Positions 50,295-59,539 of a stretch of 64,000 nucleotides of DNA are shown piece by piece (within the stretch, counting starts at the first letter, position 1; every line of letters begins with the position of its first letter). The translations under genes were made by a program, and so were the position numbers. The notes under the pieces were generated by a model. The model had not been told where the DNA came from, ran no database searches, and saw nothing but the letters and a program-made list of their open reading frames with translations. Origin of the DNA: Kitasatospora cinereorecta (GTDB lineage: Bacteria > Actinomycetota > Actinomycetes > Streptomycetales > Streptomycetaceae); assembly GCF_024172095.1 (NCBI RefSeq), contig NZ_JAMZDX010000009.1, forward strand, positions 1 through 64,000. The letters are read 5' to 3'.

Positions 50295-51209
50295 ATGGCG
50301 GCGGTGCTGGACGGGAAGGTCGCGCTGGTCGCGGGAGCGACCCGCGGGGCGGGACGGGGGATCGCGGTCGAACTCGGCGCGGCCGGGGCGACGGTGTACG
50401 TGACCGGGCGGACCACCCGGGAGCGGCGCTCGGAGTACAACCGGCCCGAGACCATCGAGGACACCGCCGACCTGGTGACCGCGGCGGGCGGCCGCGGCAT
50501 CGCCGTGCCGACCGACCACCTGGTCCCGGCCCAGGTCCAGGCGCTGGTGGAGCGGATCGACAGCGAGCAGGGCCGGTTGGACGTCCTCGTCAACGACGTC
50601 TGGGGCGGGGAGAACCTGTTCGGCTGGGACACCCCGGTGTGGGAGCACGACCTCGACAACGGGCTGCGGTTGCTCCGGCTCGGGGTGGACACCCATGCCA
50701 TCACCAGCCACTTCGCCGTGCCGCTGCTGCTGGCGCACCCCGGCGGGCTGGTGGTCGAGATGACGGACGGCACCGCCGAGTACAACGGGGACCACTACCG
50801 CAACTCGCTCTTCTACGACCTCGCCAAGTCCTCCGTGCTGCGGATGGCGTTCGCGCTCGGCCATGAACTCGGCCCGCGCGGCGCCACCGCGGTGGCGCTG
50901 ACCCCGGGCTGGCTGCGGTCGGAGATGATGCTCGACCACTTCGGCGTCACCGAGGCGAACTGGCGCGACGCACTCGCCCGCCAGCCGCACTTCGGCATCT
51001 CCGAGAGCCCCGCGTACGTCGGCCGCGCGGTCGCCGCCCTGGCCGCGGACCCGGGGGTCTCCCGGTGGAACGGCCGGTCGCTCTCCAGCGGCGCGCTCGC
51101 CCGGGAGTACGGCTTCACCGACCGCGACGGCAGCAGCCCCGACTGCTGGCGGTACCTGGTCGAGGTCCAGGAGGCCGGGAAGCCCGCCGACGCCACCGGC
51201 TACCGCTGA
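50295..51209 (+). CDS. Short-chain dehydrogenase/reductase
   Basis: 304 residues. The Rossmann cofactor loop GATRGAGRG near 14-22 (TGxxxGxG type), LDVLVNDVWGGE as the NNAG-like motif and SLFYDLAKSS carrying the catalytic YxxxK. TGRTTRE after beta-2 suggests NADP preference. The substrate is unknown. Its stop codon overlaps the end of the convergent next gene by 10 bp. Confidence 0.92.
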   Translation: MAAVLDGKVALVAGATRGAGRGIAVELGAAGATVYVTGRTTRERRSEYNRPETIEDTADLVTAAGGRGIAVPTDHLVPAQVQALVERIDSEQGRLDVLVNDVWGGENLFGWDTPVWEHDLDNGLRLLRLGVDTHAITSHFAVPLLLAHPGGLVVEMTDGTAEYNGDHYRNSLFYDLAKSSVLRMAFALGHELGPRGATAVALTPGWLRSEMMLDHFGVTEANWRDALARQPHFGISESPAYVGRAVAALAADPGVSRWNGRSLSSGALAREYGFTDRDGSSPDCWRYLVEVQEAGKPADATGYR

Positions 51210-51793
51210 GAGCCGCCGCGTATCGCGGTGCCGCCGGAGCGCCGCGCGGCAGTCCCTGCCGGGGACGGGGCCGCCGAGGCGGTGACGAGGACGAGGAACC
51301 CGGAGACGGCGTAGAAGACGGCCGGTCCGGCGGTGAAGATGCGGGCCTGGCCCTTCAACGCCCGGCGGTACTCGCTCTCGGTGAGGTCGACCCGGACACT
51401 GTGCGGCGGCTGCGCCTGGCTGTCCCAGTGGCTGTAGAAGTAGCCCGAGGCGTCGGCCTGAGCGTCCTCGGCGCTGCCCGCTCCGGTGGCGAAGCCGAGT
51501 GCCGCGAGGCCGAGAACGAGTCCGTAGGCGACCTTGAGGGCGGGCGGCAGCAGCAGGACGTAGCGGAGCAGGAGGTAGCCGTTGCCCCGGCCCGGCAGGC
51601 GGGCCACAACGACGCCGCGGAACAGCGCGGTGGCGAAGACCGGGAACACCCCGATGAACAGGGTGGCGACGAGCCACATCGGCACGGTGAAGGCGCCGGG
51701 CAGCCAGGTTGACACCAGGCAGAGCAGCGTGGCCGCGCAGAGCACCGCCGCCACCACGAAGTGCACCCGATGGCTGCCGCGCAGCTCATCCAT
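51200..51793 (-). CDS. Four-helix membrane protein, 197 aa
   Basis: Hydrophobic segments at FVVAAVLCAATLLCLVSTWLP, MWLVATLFIGVFPVFATALF, VAYGLVLGLAALGFATG and a C-terminal GPAVFYAVSGFLVLVTAS. A soluble loop (YFYSHWDSQAQPPHSVRVDLTESEYRRA) separates the third and fourth. No family is recognised. Confidence 0.6.
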   Translation of the reverse strand: MDELRGSHRVHFVVAAVLCAATLLCLVSTWLPGAFTVPMWLVATLFIGVFPVFATALFRGVVVARLPGRGNGYLLLRYVLLLPPALKVAYGLVLGLAALGFATGAGSAEDAQADASGYFYSHWDSQAQPPHSVRVDLTESEYRRALKGQARIFTAGPAVFYAVSGFLVLVTASAAPSPAGTAARRSGGTAIRGGSQR

Positions 51794-51916
51794 GTCGATT
51801 CCCCCCGACGGAACGTGATCAGCTGCACCCTAGACCCGGGCGGACCGCCGGGGAAGGCGATTCGGAGCGTTGTGCAACGGGTGCCCGCCGGGCCGCCGCG
51901 TGGCTACGCTGGCCGC

Positions 51917-52273
51917 ATGATCGGTGTGGTGGGGGGACCGGAAGGCCCGGGCGAATGGATCATGATGTTCGCCCTGCTCTGGCCGTTGTACGGAACGTGG
52001 ATCATGATCGCGCTGGGGATCGCCTGCGGCCGCGGCCCGCGCGGCCGGCGGGCCGCGCTGTACTGGACGCTGTCGTGGCTGCTGCCCGCCCTGCTGGGCT
52101 GGGTGCTGCTCGTGCCCAAGCCGTATGGCGGAGGTCCGCACCAACTGGACGACTTCCTGGGCATCCTCTGGTTCTTCTTCGGCCTGTTCGTCCTGCTGCC
52201 CTGGGGGACGGCCTTCCTGACGGCGCGTCGCCGCGCCCGGAAGCGCCGGACAACACCTTCGGCACATGCCTAG
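51917..52273 (+). CDS. Small membrane protein, 118 aa
   Basis: Three hydrophobic segments (WIMMFALLWPLYGTWIMIALGIACG, LYWTLSWLLPALLGWVLLV, ILWFFFGLFVLLPWGTAFLT) and a basic tail. TACGCT lies 6 bp before the ATG, suggesting a leaderless transcript. The function is unknown. Confidence 0.6.
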   Translation: MIGVVGGPEGPGEWIMMFALLWPLYGTWIMIALGIACGRGPRGRRAALYWTLSWLLPALLGWVLLVPKPYGGGPHQLDDFLGILWFFFGLFVLLPWGTAFLTARRRARKRRTTPSAHA

Positions 52274-52414
52274 TGCCCCAAACCGCATAGGTACACCGGG
52301 TTGGCGGTGGCACTGTCCCGACCGGTTGGATGCGGGTGGCAATCCGAGATCCGGGGAAACACGGTGGCGGAGCCGGTCAAGGTTCGGAGACTTACCGACC
52401 AGGTGCCTGACCAC

Positions 52415-53060
52415 TCAATCCGATGAATCGGTCGGATCAGGTGTCAGGTCCGACTGCAGAGCCGGGGCCGGGATCATGATCGCGGCGGCCGGCAGAAGGA
52501 CGTCCGCCTCGGTGCCCGGGGCCTCGGAGACGACCACGCCCGCCGCTTCGACCTCGAAGCCGGCCGGCCTGGTGGTGAGGTCGCTCGCCAGCGCGCCTTC
52601 CAGTTTCGATCGCCGCAGGTCGGTACCGCTGAGGTCGCAGCCCCGGAGGTCGGCCGTGCGCAGGTCCGCGAACGAACACGGCCCCTGCGGCACGGGCTTT
52701 GCGCAAATTCGCCTCTCGTAGGTCAGCGCCGGAGAAGTTCGCTTCACGCAGGTCGGCTTTGAGTAGGCGTGCGCCGCGCAGATCGGCTTCGGTCAGGCGG
52801 GCCTGGTAGAGAATCGAGGTCCCGAGTTCGGCGTGGCGCATATTGGCCCTGATCAGCGACGCCCCGCGCAGGTTGACCTTGTACACGCTGTCGGCTCGAC
52901 GAAGGTCGGTGCAGCTGACGTTGAGCCAACCTGCGTGACACTCCTGCCCGAGCACTCCGAGGCGGGTGAGCGCCACCTGGGCGTCCGCGGCGCGCGTCTG
53001 CAGCGGGCGCGCCGAGTTGATGGATGCGTCCGCCGCCGGGGCTCCCGGCTCCTGCGGCGG
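52415..53060 (-). pseudogene. Pentapeptide-repeat protein, frameshifted and truncated
   Basis: The repeat A(D/N)LRxA is read from NLRGASLIRANMRHAELGT to SGADLREANLRKA in one frame; near 52675 the reading shifts by one base and continues as FADLRTADLRGCDLSGTDLRRSKLEGA in another, ending at 52415. The frame is open upstream to 53060 (GAPAADASINSARPLQTRAADAQVALT) without an ATG, so the N-terminus is also damaged. GTG 52976 could start a short product. Confidence 0.7.
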
Positions 53061-53278
53061 TCAGGGCAGGTGTGTTCTCAGGTACGGCGCCAACTAGGAG
53101 CGGTGAACCTATGTCAGAGCGCTGGCGAGGGGTCCTTCGGCCGGTCCCGCGCCAGGATGAGCATGGTCAGCTCGGCCGGGTGGTTCCCGGTGCGCACGTC
53201 CAGCGGCCCCCGGTGAGCGCCGCTACGAGCCCTCCGCCTCACCCGACGAGACTGGGCACTTCTCGATCGAGCAGTGCC

Positions 53279-55657
53279 TCATTCCAAGAGGTTCGCCCTT
53301 CTCATCCTGGCAAGAAGTGCGTTGAAGTCTGCCTTCAGGCCGGCCAGGTCCGCCGCTTGCGAGTCCACCTGGCTTTCCGCGCGCCGAGGAAGCGGTTCAA
53401 TGACCCATGCATTTTCGGGAGCGTCCATGTCATAGATCGTCTGCCATTCCAGGTCCTTGTCGGGAGTCACGCCGCCGACGATCGGGTTCCAGTTCGGCTC
53501 CTGGTCGCCGGAGCGATTGTCCAGGGGGTAGGTCTGGCCGCCGGGGTAGGCGGTCAACCGATACAGGTGGCCGCGCCCGTTGGGATTCGCCGGCCTGATG
53601 ACATCCCCGATGCGGTAGTGCTTCTGATGCGCCCAGGCGGCGTCTGCGGCGGCCGGTCGCATTCCGCACAGCGCCTTCACCGCCCACCCGATATCGGGTT
53701 GACGCTTCCCCTTCTCCGCAGGGACCGGGGTGGCATTGAGCATCAGATCGCCCGGGCTGTAGAAATCGACGCTGCTGCCGCCGTGCGGCACCGTGAAGGG
53801 AGATCCGGTGTAGACGACCCCGATCCTCCGCTCACCGAAGGCGTAGCTGCCGATCCAGGCATTGGGAAGCATCAGCCCGCCGGGAACCGGGCCGTTCTCG
53901 TACGAGTTCTGATCGTACGTGGGGCAGTCCACCCCGGCCGTGAGAGATGTTCGAATCCTGCCCTTGATCTGCGGCGTACGCGAGTCCGCCTGGGTGCGGA
54001 AGAAGGGGGTCTGGCTTCCGGTGTTCGGCTTGTCGTAGCCGTAGTCCTGAATGATCGTGGAGTCCGTATCACTTCCGAGGCAATTGAACGCCGAGACGTT
54101 GGGCCGGTACTCGCCCTCGCACAGCCACAGCAGGCCGTCGCGCTCTTCCAGCTTCGCGTCCGCCATCTTCGGGAAGGCGGGAATACCCTTCCTCTCAGGG
54201 GGCAGTCTATTCGACCCAAAAGTACGCCCGGCGTGAACTGCTCGATACACAAAGTTATTCCCCGGCGTCTGCCGCTCCCCCTCCTCGACATCGATCCCGT
54301 CGTCGGAGACCCAGTACTTGTGCACGTCGGAATGGTTGTTCCTGATGCGAAGGAAAGTAGATCCATTCCCGAGTGGACTGAAACCCCAGAACACCGAGTC
54401 GGAGGTATTGTCTATATCCCCTCCGACGACAGCAATATTTCTGCCCTGGAAAACCGATGGCGCATCGATCTCACCGTAGCAGCCGACGTACACAGAGGCC
54501 CTCGGAGTGCCCTCGCAGTTGAAGTTTCGACGTCGGTTCGCTGCCGTGTGGCACGAGACGAAGGTGGAACAAAGGAACGAGTGGTCATATATTCCATCAC
54601 GCCCGTTCGACGTGGCATCAACGTCCACAACCAGCATGGCACTGGCGTTGACATTGTCCAGGCCGCCGATGTCCAGACCATTTCGACCGTTGCTGGTGAG
54701 GCGGCAGTCGCGTATCTGCACGAGGCCGACACTGACCACCGGCCTGACCTCGCTGGACGATATCGCTATTCCGTTGCGGCGGAAGCTCACAACGCTCATT
54801 CGCTCGATGCATACGCCGGTCGCCATGACACGTATGCCATCCATCTGTGGAGCCTGGTGGGTGGCGCCGGGATCTCCCTGGGCGGGGACCGAATGGAGGG
54901 CCAACTGGCGAAGCACGGCATAGTCCGAGCGGCCGCGAGGGGGCGTCATGGCCAATCCTGGCTCGAAGCCCACCAAGGCAATTGCGCAATAAACGGTCTC
55001 CCCGCCGACCTCGCCGATGTGAGTACTGGCGGACAGGTTGAAATTTCCGGATTCGACGTCCGCGATGATTCGACTGGTTTCGTCATGATAAGCCAGGCCG
55101 GCACCCTCCAGAATGCAACCGTTCGAGACGATGAGAGGCCTCTTGATCCGGTATTCACCAGGGGGCAGGTAGACGACACCACCGTCGGTGCTGCCGAGGC
55201 GCATCGCGCAGTCCAGGGCGCCCTGAATCGCGTCCGTGTCGTCGGCATTCTTGTCGGTAAGGCCGTTCCCCGCCGCTCCGAAGTCGAGCACATTCAGGCG
55301 CGTGTCACGGCGGGGGCGTATTGTCACCGTCCCCGAGGAATCGCAGTCACCGATCCAGTTCGGAGCGCTCACGCATTTGTCATTGATGTCCGCAGCAATG
55401 TCCGCAGCGCGGACAAGCTTTCCCGCACTGTTGACGCCGACCGCGCCGGGCCTGCCGGGGCCGATGCGGCCGGTGAAAGCACCGCTGATTTGAACCCTGA
55501 CGTTCCCGGCAGTCACTGATTCCAGCGCCACCCCGAAGAACGGACTGGTGTGCAGGTTTCCCTTCTCAATGGCAGGGACGACGGTGCGTGATCCTGCAGT
55601 GCAGACCGCCTGGCCGGCCGCGACGGGCCGTGCGGCTCTCATGATTTCGACGTCCAT
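53279..55657 (-). CDS. Right-handed beta-helix protein resembling phage tail spikes
   Basis: 792 residues. AAGGAG precedes ATG 55657 by 8 bp. After an N-terminal small domain (VTAGNVRVQISGAFTGRIGPGRPGAVGV), NVLDFGAAGNGLTDKNADDTDAIQGAL and GVVYLPPGEYRIKRPLIV are the pectate-lyase-3 opening of many polysaccharide lyases and tail spikes. Beta-helix coils follow to about 600. The segment HYRIGDVIRPANPNGRGHLYRLT ... EPNW is the small phage tail-associated module, and the C-terminus is a short coiled coil. There are no phage structural genes nearby. The base composition is lower in GC than the neighbours, suggesting transfer. Confidence 0.75.
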   Translation of the reverse strand: MDVEIMRAARPVAAGQAVCTAGSRTVVPAIEKGNLHTSPFFGVALESVTAGNVRVQISGAFTGRIGPGRPGAVGVNSAGKLVRAADIAADINDKCVSAPNWIGDCDSSGTVTIRPRRDTRLNVLDFGAAGNGLTDKNADDTDAIQGALDCAMRLGSTDGGVVYLPPGEYRIKRPLIVSNGCILEGAGLAYHDETSRIIADVESGNFNLSASTHIGEVGGETVYCAIALVGFEPGLAMTPPRGRSDYAVLRQLALHSVPAQGDPGATHQAPQMDGIRVMATGVCIERMSVVSFRRNGIAISSSEVRPVVSVGLVQIRDCRLTSNGRNGLDIGGLDNVNASAMLVVDVDATSNGRDGIYDHSFLCSTFVSCHTAANRRRNFNCEGTPRASVYVGCYGEIDAPSVFQGRNIAVVGGDIDNTSDSVFWGFSPLGNGSTFLRIRNNHSDVHKYWVSDDGIDVEEGERQTPGNNFVYRAVHAGRTFGSNRLPPERKGIPAFPKMADAKLEERDGLLWLCEGEYRPNVSAFNCLGSDTDSTIIQDYGYDKPNTGSQTPFFRTQADSRTPQIKGRIRTSLTAGVDCPTYDQNSYENGPVPGGLMLPNAWIGSYAFGERRIGVVYTGSPFTVPHGGSSVDFYSPGDLMLNATPVPAEKGKRQPDIGWAVKALCGMRPAAADAAWAHQKHYRIGDVIRPANPNGRGHLYRLTAYPGGQTYPLDNRSGDQEPNWNPIVGGVTPDKDLEWQTIYDMDAPENAWVIEPLPRRAESQVDSQAADLAGLKADFNALLARMRRANLLE

Positions 55658-56246
55658 CGAAACGCTCCTTCCGTCGAGGCTTCGTCGGTCGGACCGGTCG
55701 GCGTCAGCGCTGCCGAAGCGGGCGGCATCGGGCAGCGACTCGACATATTTCGAACGTGCCCGAATCACACTGTCACCTGGAGGCCCCTTGCACTGTCCCT
55801 CTTTCCACGCTAGGCACGACCATCGGCTTGCGCACCTCTCCAGGGCCCGACCACTGTCCCGGCTCCGGCTCCAGGATCAAGTGCATGATCACGAAGTCTC
55901 CGATTTCGTGATTCGCGTGAGCGATGCGACGCGCCGTCATGAGCGCGGCGACGAGGGCGAGTGGACGGGAACGGGAAGACGGGGCGAGGTCCGGGGGTTC
56001 GGCACCGGCGGCGTCGTGGGCTTTCGGTCAAGTTGCGACACCTTGTGCGGGCCGACGACCTCGCCCGTCGATAGCGCACCGTGTGGGTGCTGCCCCGGCG
56101 CACGATCGGTTGTAGCTACTGGCCCTCTCGTTCGGTCAGCCTCCTGATGTTGACCAACTCCGCCACCACGCCCCCAATCCCGTCGGATGTCTGTCTCATC
56201 CAACCGGTTCCGGCCCTGCCGCCGCCAACCCGGTAAACGTTCCCGG
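55658..56246. other. 589-bp gap between the beta-helix and GNAT genes
   Basis: No frame here has a ribosome site and consistent codon use. It should hold the promoter of the beta-helix gene; its right end contains the GNAT 3' end. Confidence 0.4.
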
Positions 56247-56714
56247 TCAGAGCACCAGGCGCGGCGGTGCGGCGGTGGCGGGATCGCGGCGCATGAAGAC
56301 GTCCACCGGGTCCTCGGTCTCGAGGGTGAAGCCGAGGCGCTCGTAGAGGCGTCGGGCCGGGCTGCCCTGGAGGACGTTGAGCCGGACCGGGAGGCCGTCG
56401 CGGTCGCAGCGGTCGAGGAGTTCGCGCAGGACGGCGGTGCCGATGCCGCCGCCCTGGAGGTGCGGGGCGAGGTAGAAGTGCTCCAGCCAGTGGGCGTCCT
56501 CCGCCGGGCGGAGGGCGACGCAGCCGGCGACGGCGCCGTCCGACTCGATCACCCAGGTGTGCTCGGGAGCGAAGGCGTCCCGCAGCCGCTGGCGGACCAG
56601 GTGCCCGTCGTAACGTCCGAGCCGCTCCAGATCGGGTCGCATCACCACGGCCCGTACCTCGGCCACCGCCTCGACGTCCGCCGCCGCGGCCGGCCGGATC
56701 TCCCACTCCGCCAT
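56247..56714 (-). CDS. GNAT family N-acetyltransferase
   Basis: 155 residues. WEIRPAAAADVEAVAEVRAVV, the acetyl-CoA loop HLQGGGIGTAVLRELLDRC (Q/RxxGxG/A) and NVLQGSPARRLYERLGF are GNAT motifs. The substrate is unknown. It diverges from helR with 187 bp between them containing the rifamycin-associated element. Confidence 0.88.
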   Translation of the reverse strand: MAEWEIRPAAAADVEAVAEVRAVVMRPDLERLGRYDGHLVRQRLRDAFAPEHTWVIESDGAVAGCVALRPAEDAHWLEHFYLAPHLQGGGIGTAVLRELLDRCDRDGLPVRLNVLQGSPARRLYERLGFTLETEDPVDVFMRRDPATAAPPRLVL

Positions 56715-56759
56715 GATCACCAGCGTAGCGGGCGTCCGACCTGTGGGGTAAATGACGGA

Positions 56760-56786
56760 GGCAAGGAGGGAAAGCCGCTCCTTGCC
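56760..56786. repeat. Inverted repeat upstream of the RAE
   Basis: GGCAAGGAG (56760-56768) and CTCCTTGCC (56778-56786), perfect 9-bp arms around 9 bp. Its CTTGCC half resembles the RAE core just downstream. Confidence 0.55.
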
Positions 56787-56807
56787 ACTCTCAACGTATA
56801 GCGCACA

Positions 56808-56830
56808 GGGGGCCTTGCGGCAAGGCCCCC
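56808..56830. promoter_or_regulatory. Rifamycin-associated element (RAE)
   Basis: A 23-bp near-perfect inverted repeat, GGGGGCCTTGC followed by GGCAAGGCCCCC, centred on CGG. It matches the RAE consensus (GGGGCTTGC...GCAAGSCCC type) known upstream of rifamycin-inducible resistance genes in actinobacteria. It lies 72 bp before the HelR start. Confidence 0.85.
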
Positions 56831-56901
56831 GTCCTCCCGCACAATCGCTCACCGAGGCCGGGAGCTGCGAAACGGGAACGGCCTCAGAACGGAGCTGATG
56901 C

Positions 56902-59049
56902 GTGAACCCCCTGACCACTCGTGCGTTCGACCTGCCCGAGCACCTGGCGCCCAAGGACGACCCGGCGCTGATCGCGGGCGACGAGGAGCACTTCGCGGCC
57001 GTCGCGGACAGCCTCGACCGGGCGATCGCCGAGCTGTCCGACCGCCTCGACGCGGCCCGCCGCGCACCCGGCGGCGCCGGGCGGGAGGCGATGGACCGCG
57101 ACCTGGAGGTCCACCGGCTGACCGCCCGGCTGCGCGCCCTGCGCCGCTACGGCCTCGACCTGTGCCTGGGTCGGATGGTCGGCGCGGACGACCCCGAGCC
57201 CGTCTACGTCGGGCGCCTGGGCCTCACCGACCCCGCCGGCCGTCGACTGCTGCTCGACTGGCGCGCGCCCGCGGCCGAGCCGTTCTTCGCCGCCACCCAC
57301 GCCGACCCGATGGGTCTGGCCAGCCGCCGCCGGTACCGCTGGACCCGCGGCCGGATCACCGACTACTGGGACGAGGTGTTCACCCCGGACGCTCTCGAGG
57401 GGCACGCCGCGCTCGACGACCAGTCCGCGTTCATCGCCGGCCTCGGTGCCAGCCGGTCGGCCCGGATGCGGGACGTGCTCGCCACCATCCAGGCCGACCA
57501 GGACGCCGTCATCCGGGCCGACTCCCGCGGCGCCCTGGTGGTCGACGGCGGCCCGGGCACCGGCAAGACCGTGGTCGCCCTGCACCGCTCCGCCTACCTG
57601 CTGTACGCCGACCCGCGGCTCGGCCACCGCCGCGGTGGCGTGCTGTTCGTCGGCCCGCACCGGCCGTACCTCGACTACGTCGCCGACGTCCTGCCCAGCC
57701 TCGGCGAGGAGGGCGTGCAGACGTGCACCCTGCGCGACCTGGTGGACGAAGGCGCCGCGGCGGTCGTCGAGAGCGACCCGGAGGTGGCGCGGCTGAAGTC
57801 CTCCGCCGCGATGGTGAAGGCGATCGAGGCGGCGGTCCGGTTCTACGAGGAGCCGCCCGCCGAGGGGATGGCCGTCACCACCGACTGGGCCGACCTGTGG
57901 CTGAGCGCCGCCGACTGGGCCGAGGCGTTCGACGCGGCCGAGCCCGGCACCCCGCACAACGAGGCGCGCGAGCAGATCTGGGAGGAACTGGTCGCCATCC
58001 TGCTGGACAAGCTCGACGGCGAGGTGCCGGCCGAGGTGTTCGGACGCGCCCTTCGGCAGGACGAGGAACTGGTCACCACGCTCCGGCGGGCCTGGCCGAT
58101 GCTTGACGCCGCCGACCTGGTCGCGGACCTCTGGTCGGTGCCCGCGTACCTGCGCAGGTGCGCACCCTGGCTCGACCCGGAGGACGTCCGCAGGCTGCGC
58201 CGGAAGAGCACCGAGGCTTGGACCGTCTCCGACCTGCCCCTGCTGGACGCCGCCCGGCAGCGGCTCGGCGACGCCGACGCGGACCGGCGCCTGCGCCGGA
58301 ACAAGGCCGCCGTCGCCGCCCAGCGCGCGCAGATGGCCGAGGTCATCGACCACCTGGTCCGGGCGGACGCCGACGGCGAAGGGGTCGTCACCATGCTGCG
58401 CGGGCGCGACCTCCAGGACAGCCTGGTCGACCAATCCGGCCTCACCGCTGCCGACCCCGACCGGCTGGCCGGCCCGTTCGCCCACATCGTGGTTGACGAG
58501 GCGCAGGAACTGACCGACGCGGAGTGGCAGATGCTGCTGCTGCGCTGCCCCTCGCGCAGCTTCACCATCGTCGGCGACCGCGCCCAGGCCCGGCACGGCT
58601 TCACCGAGTCCTGGCAGGAGCGGCTCGCCCGGATCGGCCTCGACCGCGCCACGGTGACCTCACTGACCATCAACTACCGTACGCCCGAAGAGGTGATGGC
58701 GGAGGCCGAGCCGGTCATCCGCGCCGCGCTCCCGGACGCCAACGTGCCCGCCTCCATCCGCCGCAGCGGCATCCCGGTGCGGCACGGCTCGGTCACGGAG
58801 CTGGACGCGATCCTCGAGAGCTGGCTCGCCGAGCACGCCGACGGCACAGCCTGCGTCATCGGCGACCCCGCGTTCCGTGAGACCTCGCGCATCCGCTCGC
58901 TCACACCCGAACTGTCCAAGGGCCTCGAGTTCGACCTGGTCGTCCTGGTCGAGCCGGACGCCTTCGGCGAGGGTGTCGAGGGCGCGGTCGACCGCTACGT
59001 CGCGATGACCCGCGCCACCCGCCAGCTGGTGGTCCTCCGGAAGCCGTAG
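56902..59049 (+). CDS. helR: HelR-type RNA polymerase-associated helicase (HelD family)
   Basis: 715 residues, the HelR/HelD class II length. An N-terminal coiled coil (AIAELSDRLDAARRAPGG) and DWRAPAAEPFFAATHADP are HelD features; the ATPase has Walker A GGPGTGKTVV (K222), DEAQELTDAEWQMLLLR, NYRTPEEVM and a late VAMTRATRQLVVL (motif VI). HelR removes rifamycin from RNA polymerase and confers resistance. The RAE upstream fits this rather than HelD. GTG 56902 has GGAG 7 bp upstream. Confidence 0.92.
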   Translation: MNPLTTRAFDLPEHLAPKDDPALIAGDEEHFAAVADSLDRAIAELSDRLDAARRAPGGAGREAMDRDLEVHRLTARLRALRRYGLDLCLGRMVGADDPEPVYVGRLGLTDPAGRRLLLDWRAPAAEPFFAATHADPMGLASRRRYRWTRGRITDYWDEVFTPDALEGHAALDDQSAFIAGLGASRSARMRDVLATIQADQDAVIRADSRGALVVDGGPGTGKTVVALHRSAYLLYADPRLGHRRGGVLFVGPHRPYLDYVADVLPSLGEEGVQTCTLRDLVDEGAAAVVESDPEVARLKSSAAMVKAIEAAVRFYEEPPAEGMAVTTDWADLWLSAADWAEAFDAAEPGTPHNEAREQIWEELVAILLDKLDGEVPAEVFGRALRQDEELVTTLRRAWPMLDAADLVADLWSVPAYLRRCAPWLDPEDVRRLRRKSTEAWTVSDLPLLDAARQRLGDADADRRLRRNKAAVAAQRAQMAEVIDHLVRADADGEGVVTMLRGRDLQDSLVDQSGLTAADPDRLAGPFAHIVVDEAQELTDAEWQMLLLRCPSRSFTIVGDRAQARHGFTESWQERLARIGLDRATVTSLTINYRTPEEVMAEAEPVIRAALPDANVPASIRRSGIPVRHGSVTELDAILESWLAEHADGTACVIGDPAFRETSRIRSLTPELSKGLEFDLVVLVEPDAFGEGVEGAVDRYVAMTRATRQLVVLRKP

Positions 59050-59073
59050 GGAACCCAGGGCCGCGCGGCAAAG

Positions 59074-59087
59074 TTGAACGCGTTCAA
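59074..59087. promoter_or_regulatory. Palindrome TTGAACGCGTTCAA, candidate TetR-type operator
   Basis: A perfect 14-bp palindrome in the 80-bp gap before the membrane-protein gene at 59129. TTGAAC/GTTCAA half-sites are typical of TetR-family operators in streptomycetes. No TetR gene is adjacent. Confidence 0.5.
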
Positions 59088-59128
59088 TATGTCTGACACT
59101 GTGGCACCCACCAAGGAGAGGGGGAGCC

Positions 59129-59533
59129 GTGACGGCGTTGGACCGGTGGGTGTGGGCAGGCGTGCTGGGGTGGGTGGCCGCGGTCGGAGCAGGACCGTGG
59201 GTGCTGGGGTGGTCGGGCCCGCACGACCCGCCGATTCAGGAGTACCTGGCGGCCGTCGCCGCCTCGGCCCTGGTGCTGGGCGTGGTCCTCGGACGGATCC
59301 GGGCCTGGCGGCCGTGCGTGGCGGCCGGGATCGGCGGGGTGGCGGCCCTGGTGGCCGCCTCCGGCGCCTTCGGTCTGCCGATCCTGCTGTTCTTCGATCC
59401 GACGGGGTACCTGGAGGTGGTCGGCCTGCTGTTCGGCATGCTGGTGGTCGACCTGCCGATGCTGATGGGGGCCTTCGTCGGACACCTGCTGCGCCCGGTC
59501 GCGGACCCCTGTGCCGACCCCGACGTCGACTGA
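59129..59533 (+). CDS. Small membrane protein, 134 aa
   Basis: Three to four hydrophobic segments (WVWAGVLGWVAAVGAGPWVLGW, EYLAAVAASALVLGVVLG, CVAAGIGGVAALVAASGAFGLPILLFF, VVGLLFGMLVVDLPMLMGAFVG). GTG 59129 follows GGAGAGGGGGAG. A TetR-like palindrome lies 40 bp upstream. Confidence 0.65.
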   Translation: MTALDRWVWAGVLGWVAAVGAGPWVLGWSGPHDPPIQEYLAAVAASALVLGVVLGRIRAWRPCVAAGIGGVAALVAASGAFGLPILLFFDPTGYLEVVGLLFGMLVVDLPMLMGAFVGHLLRPVADPCADPDVD

Positions 59534-59539
59534 GGCGGC

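Noticed and set aside
55810..56203. Short plus- and minus-strand frames in the gap before the GNAT gene
   Set aside because: No ribosome sites, biased Arg/Pro composition and no similarity to known families.
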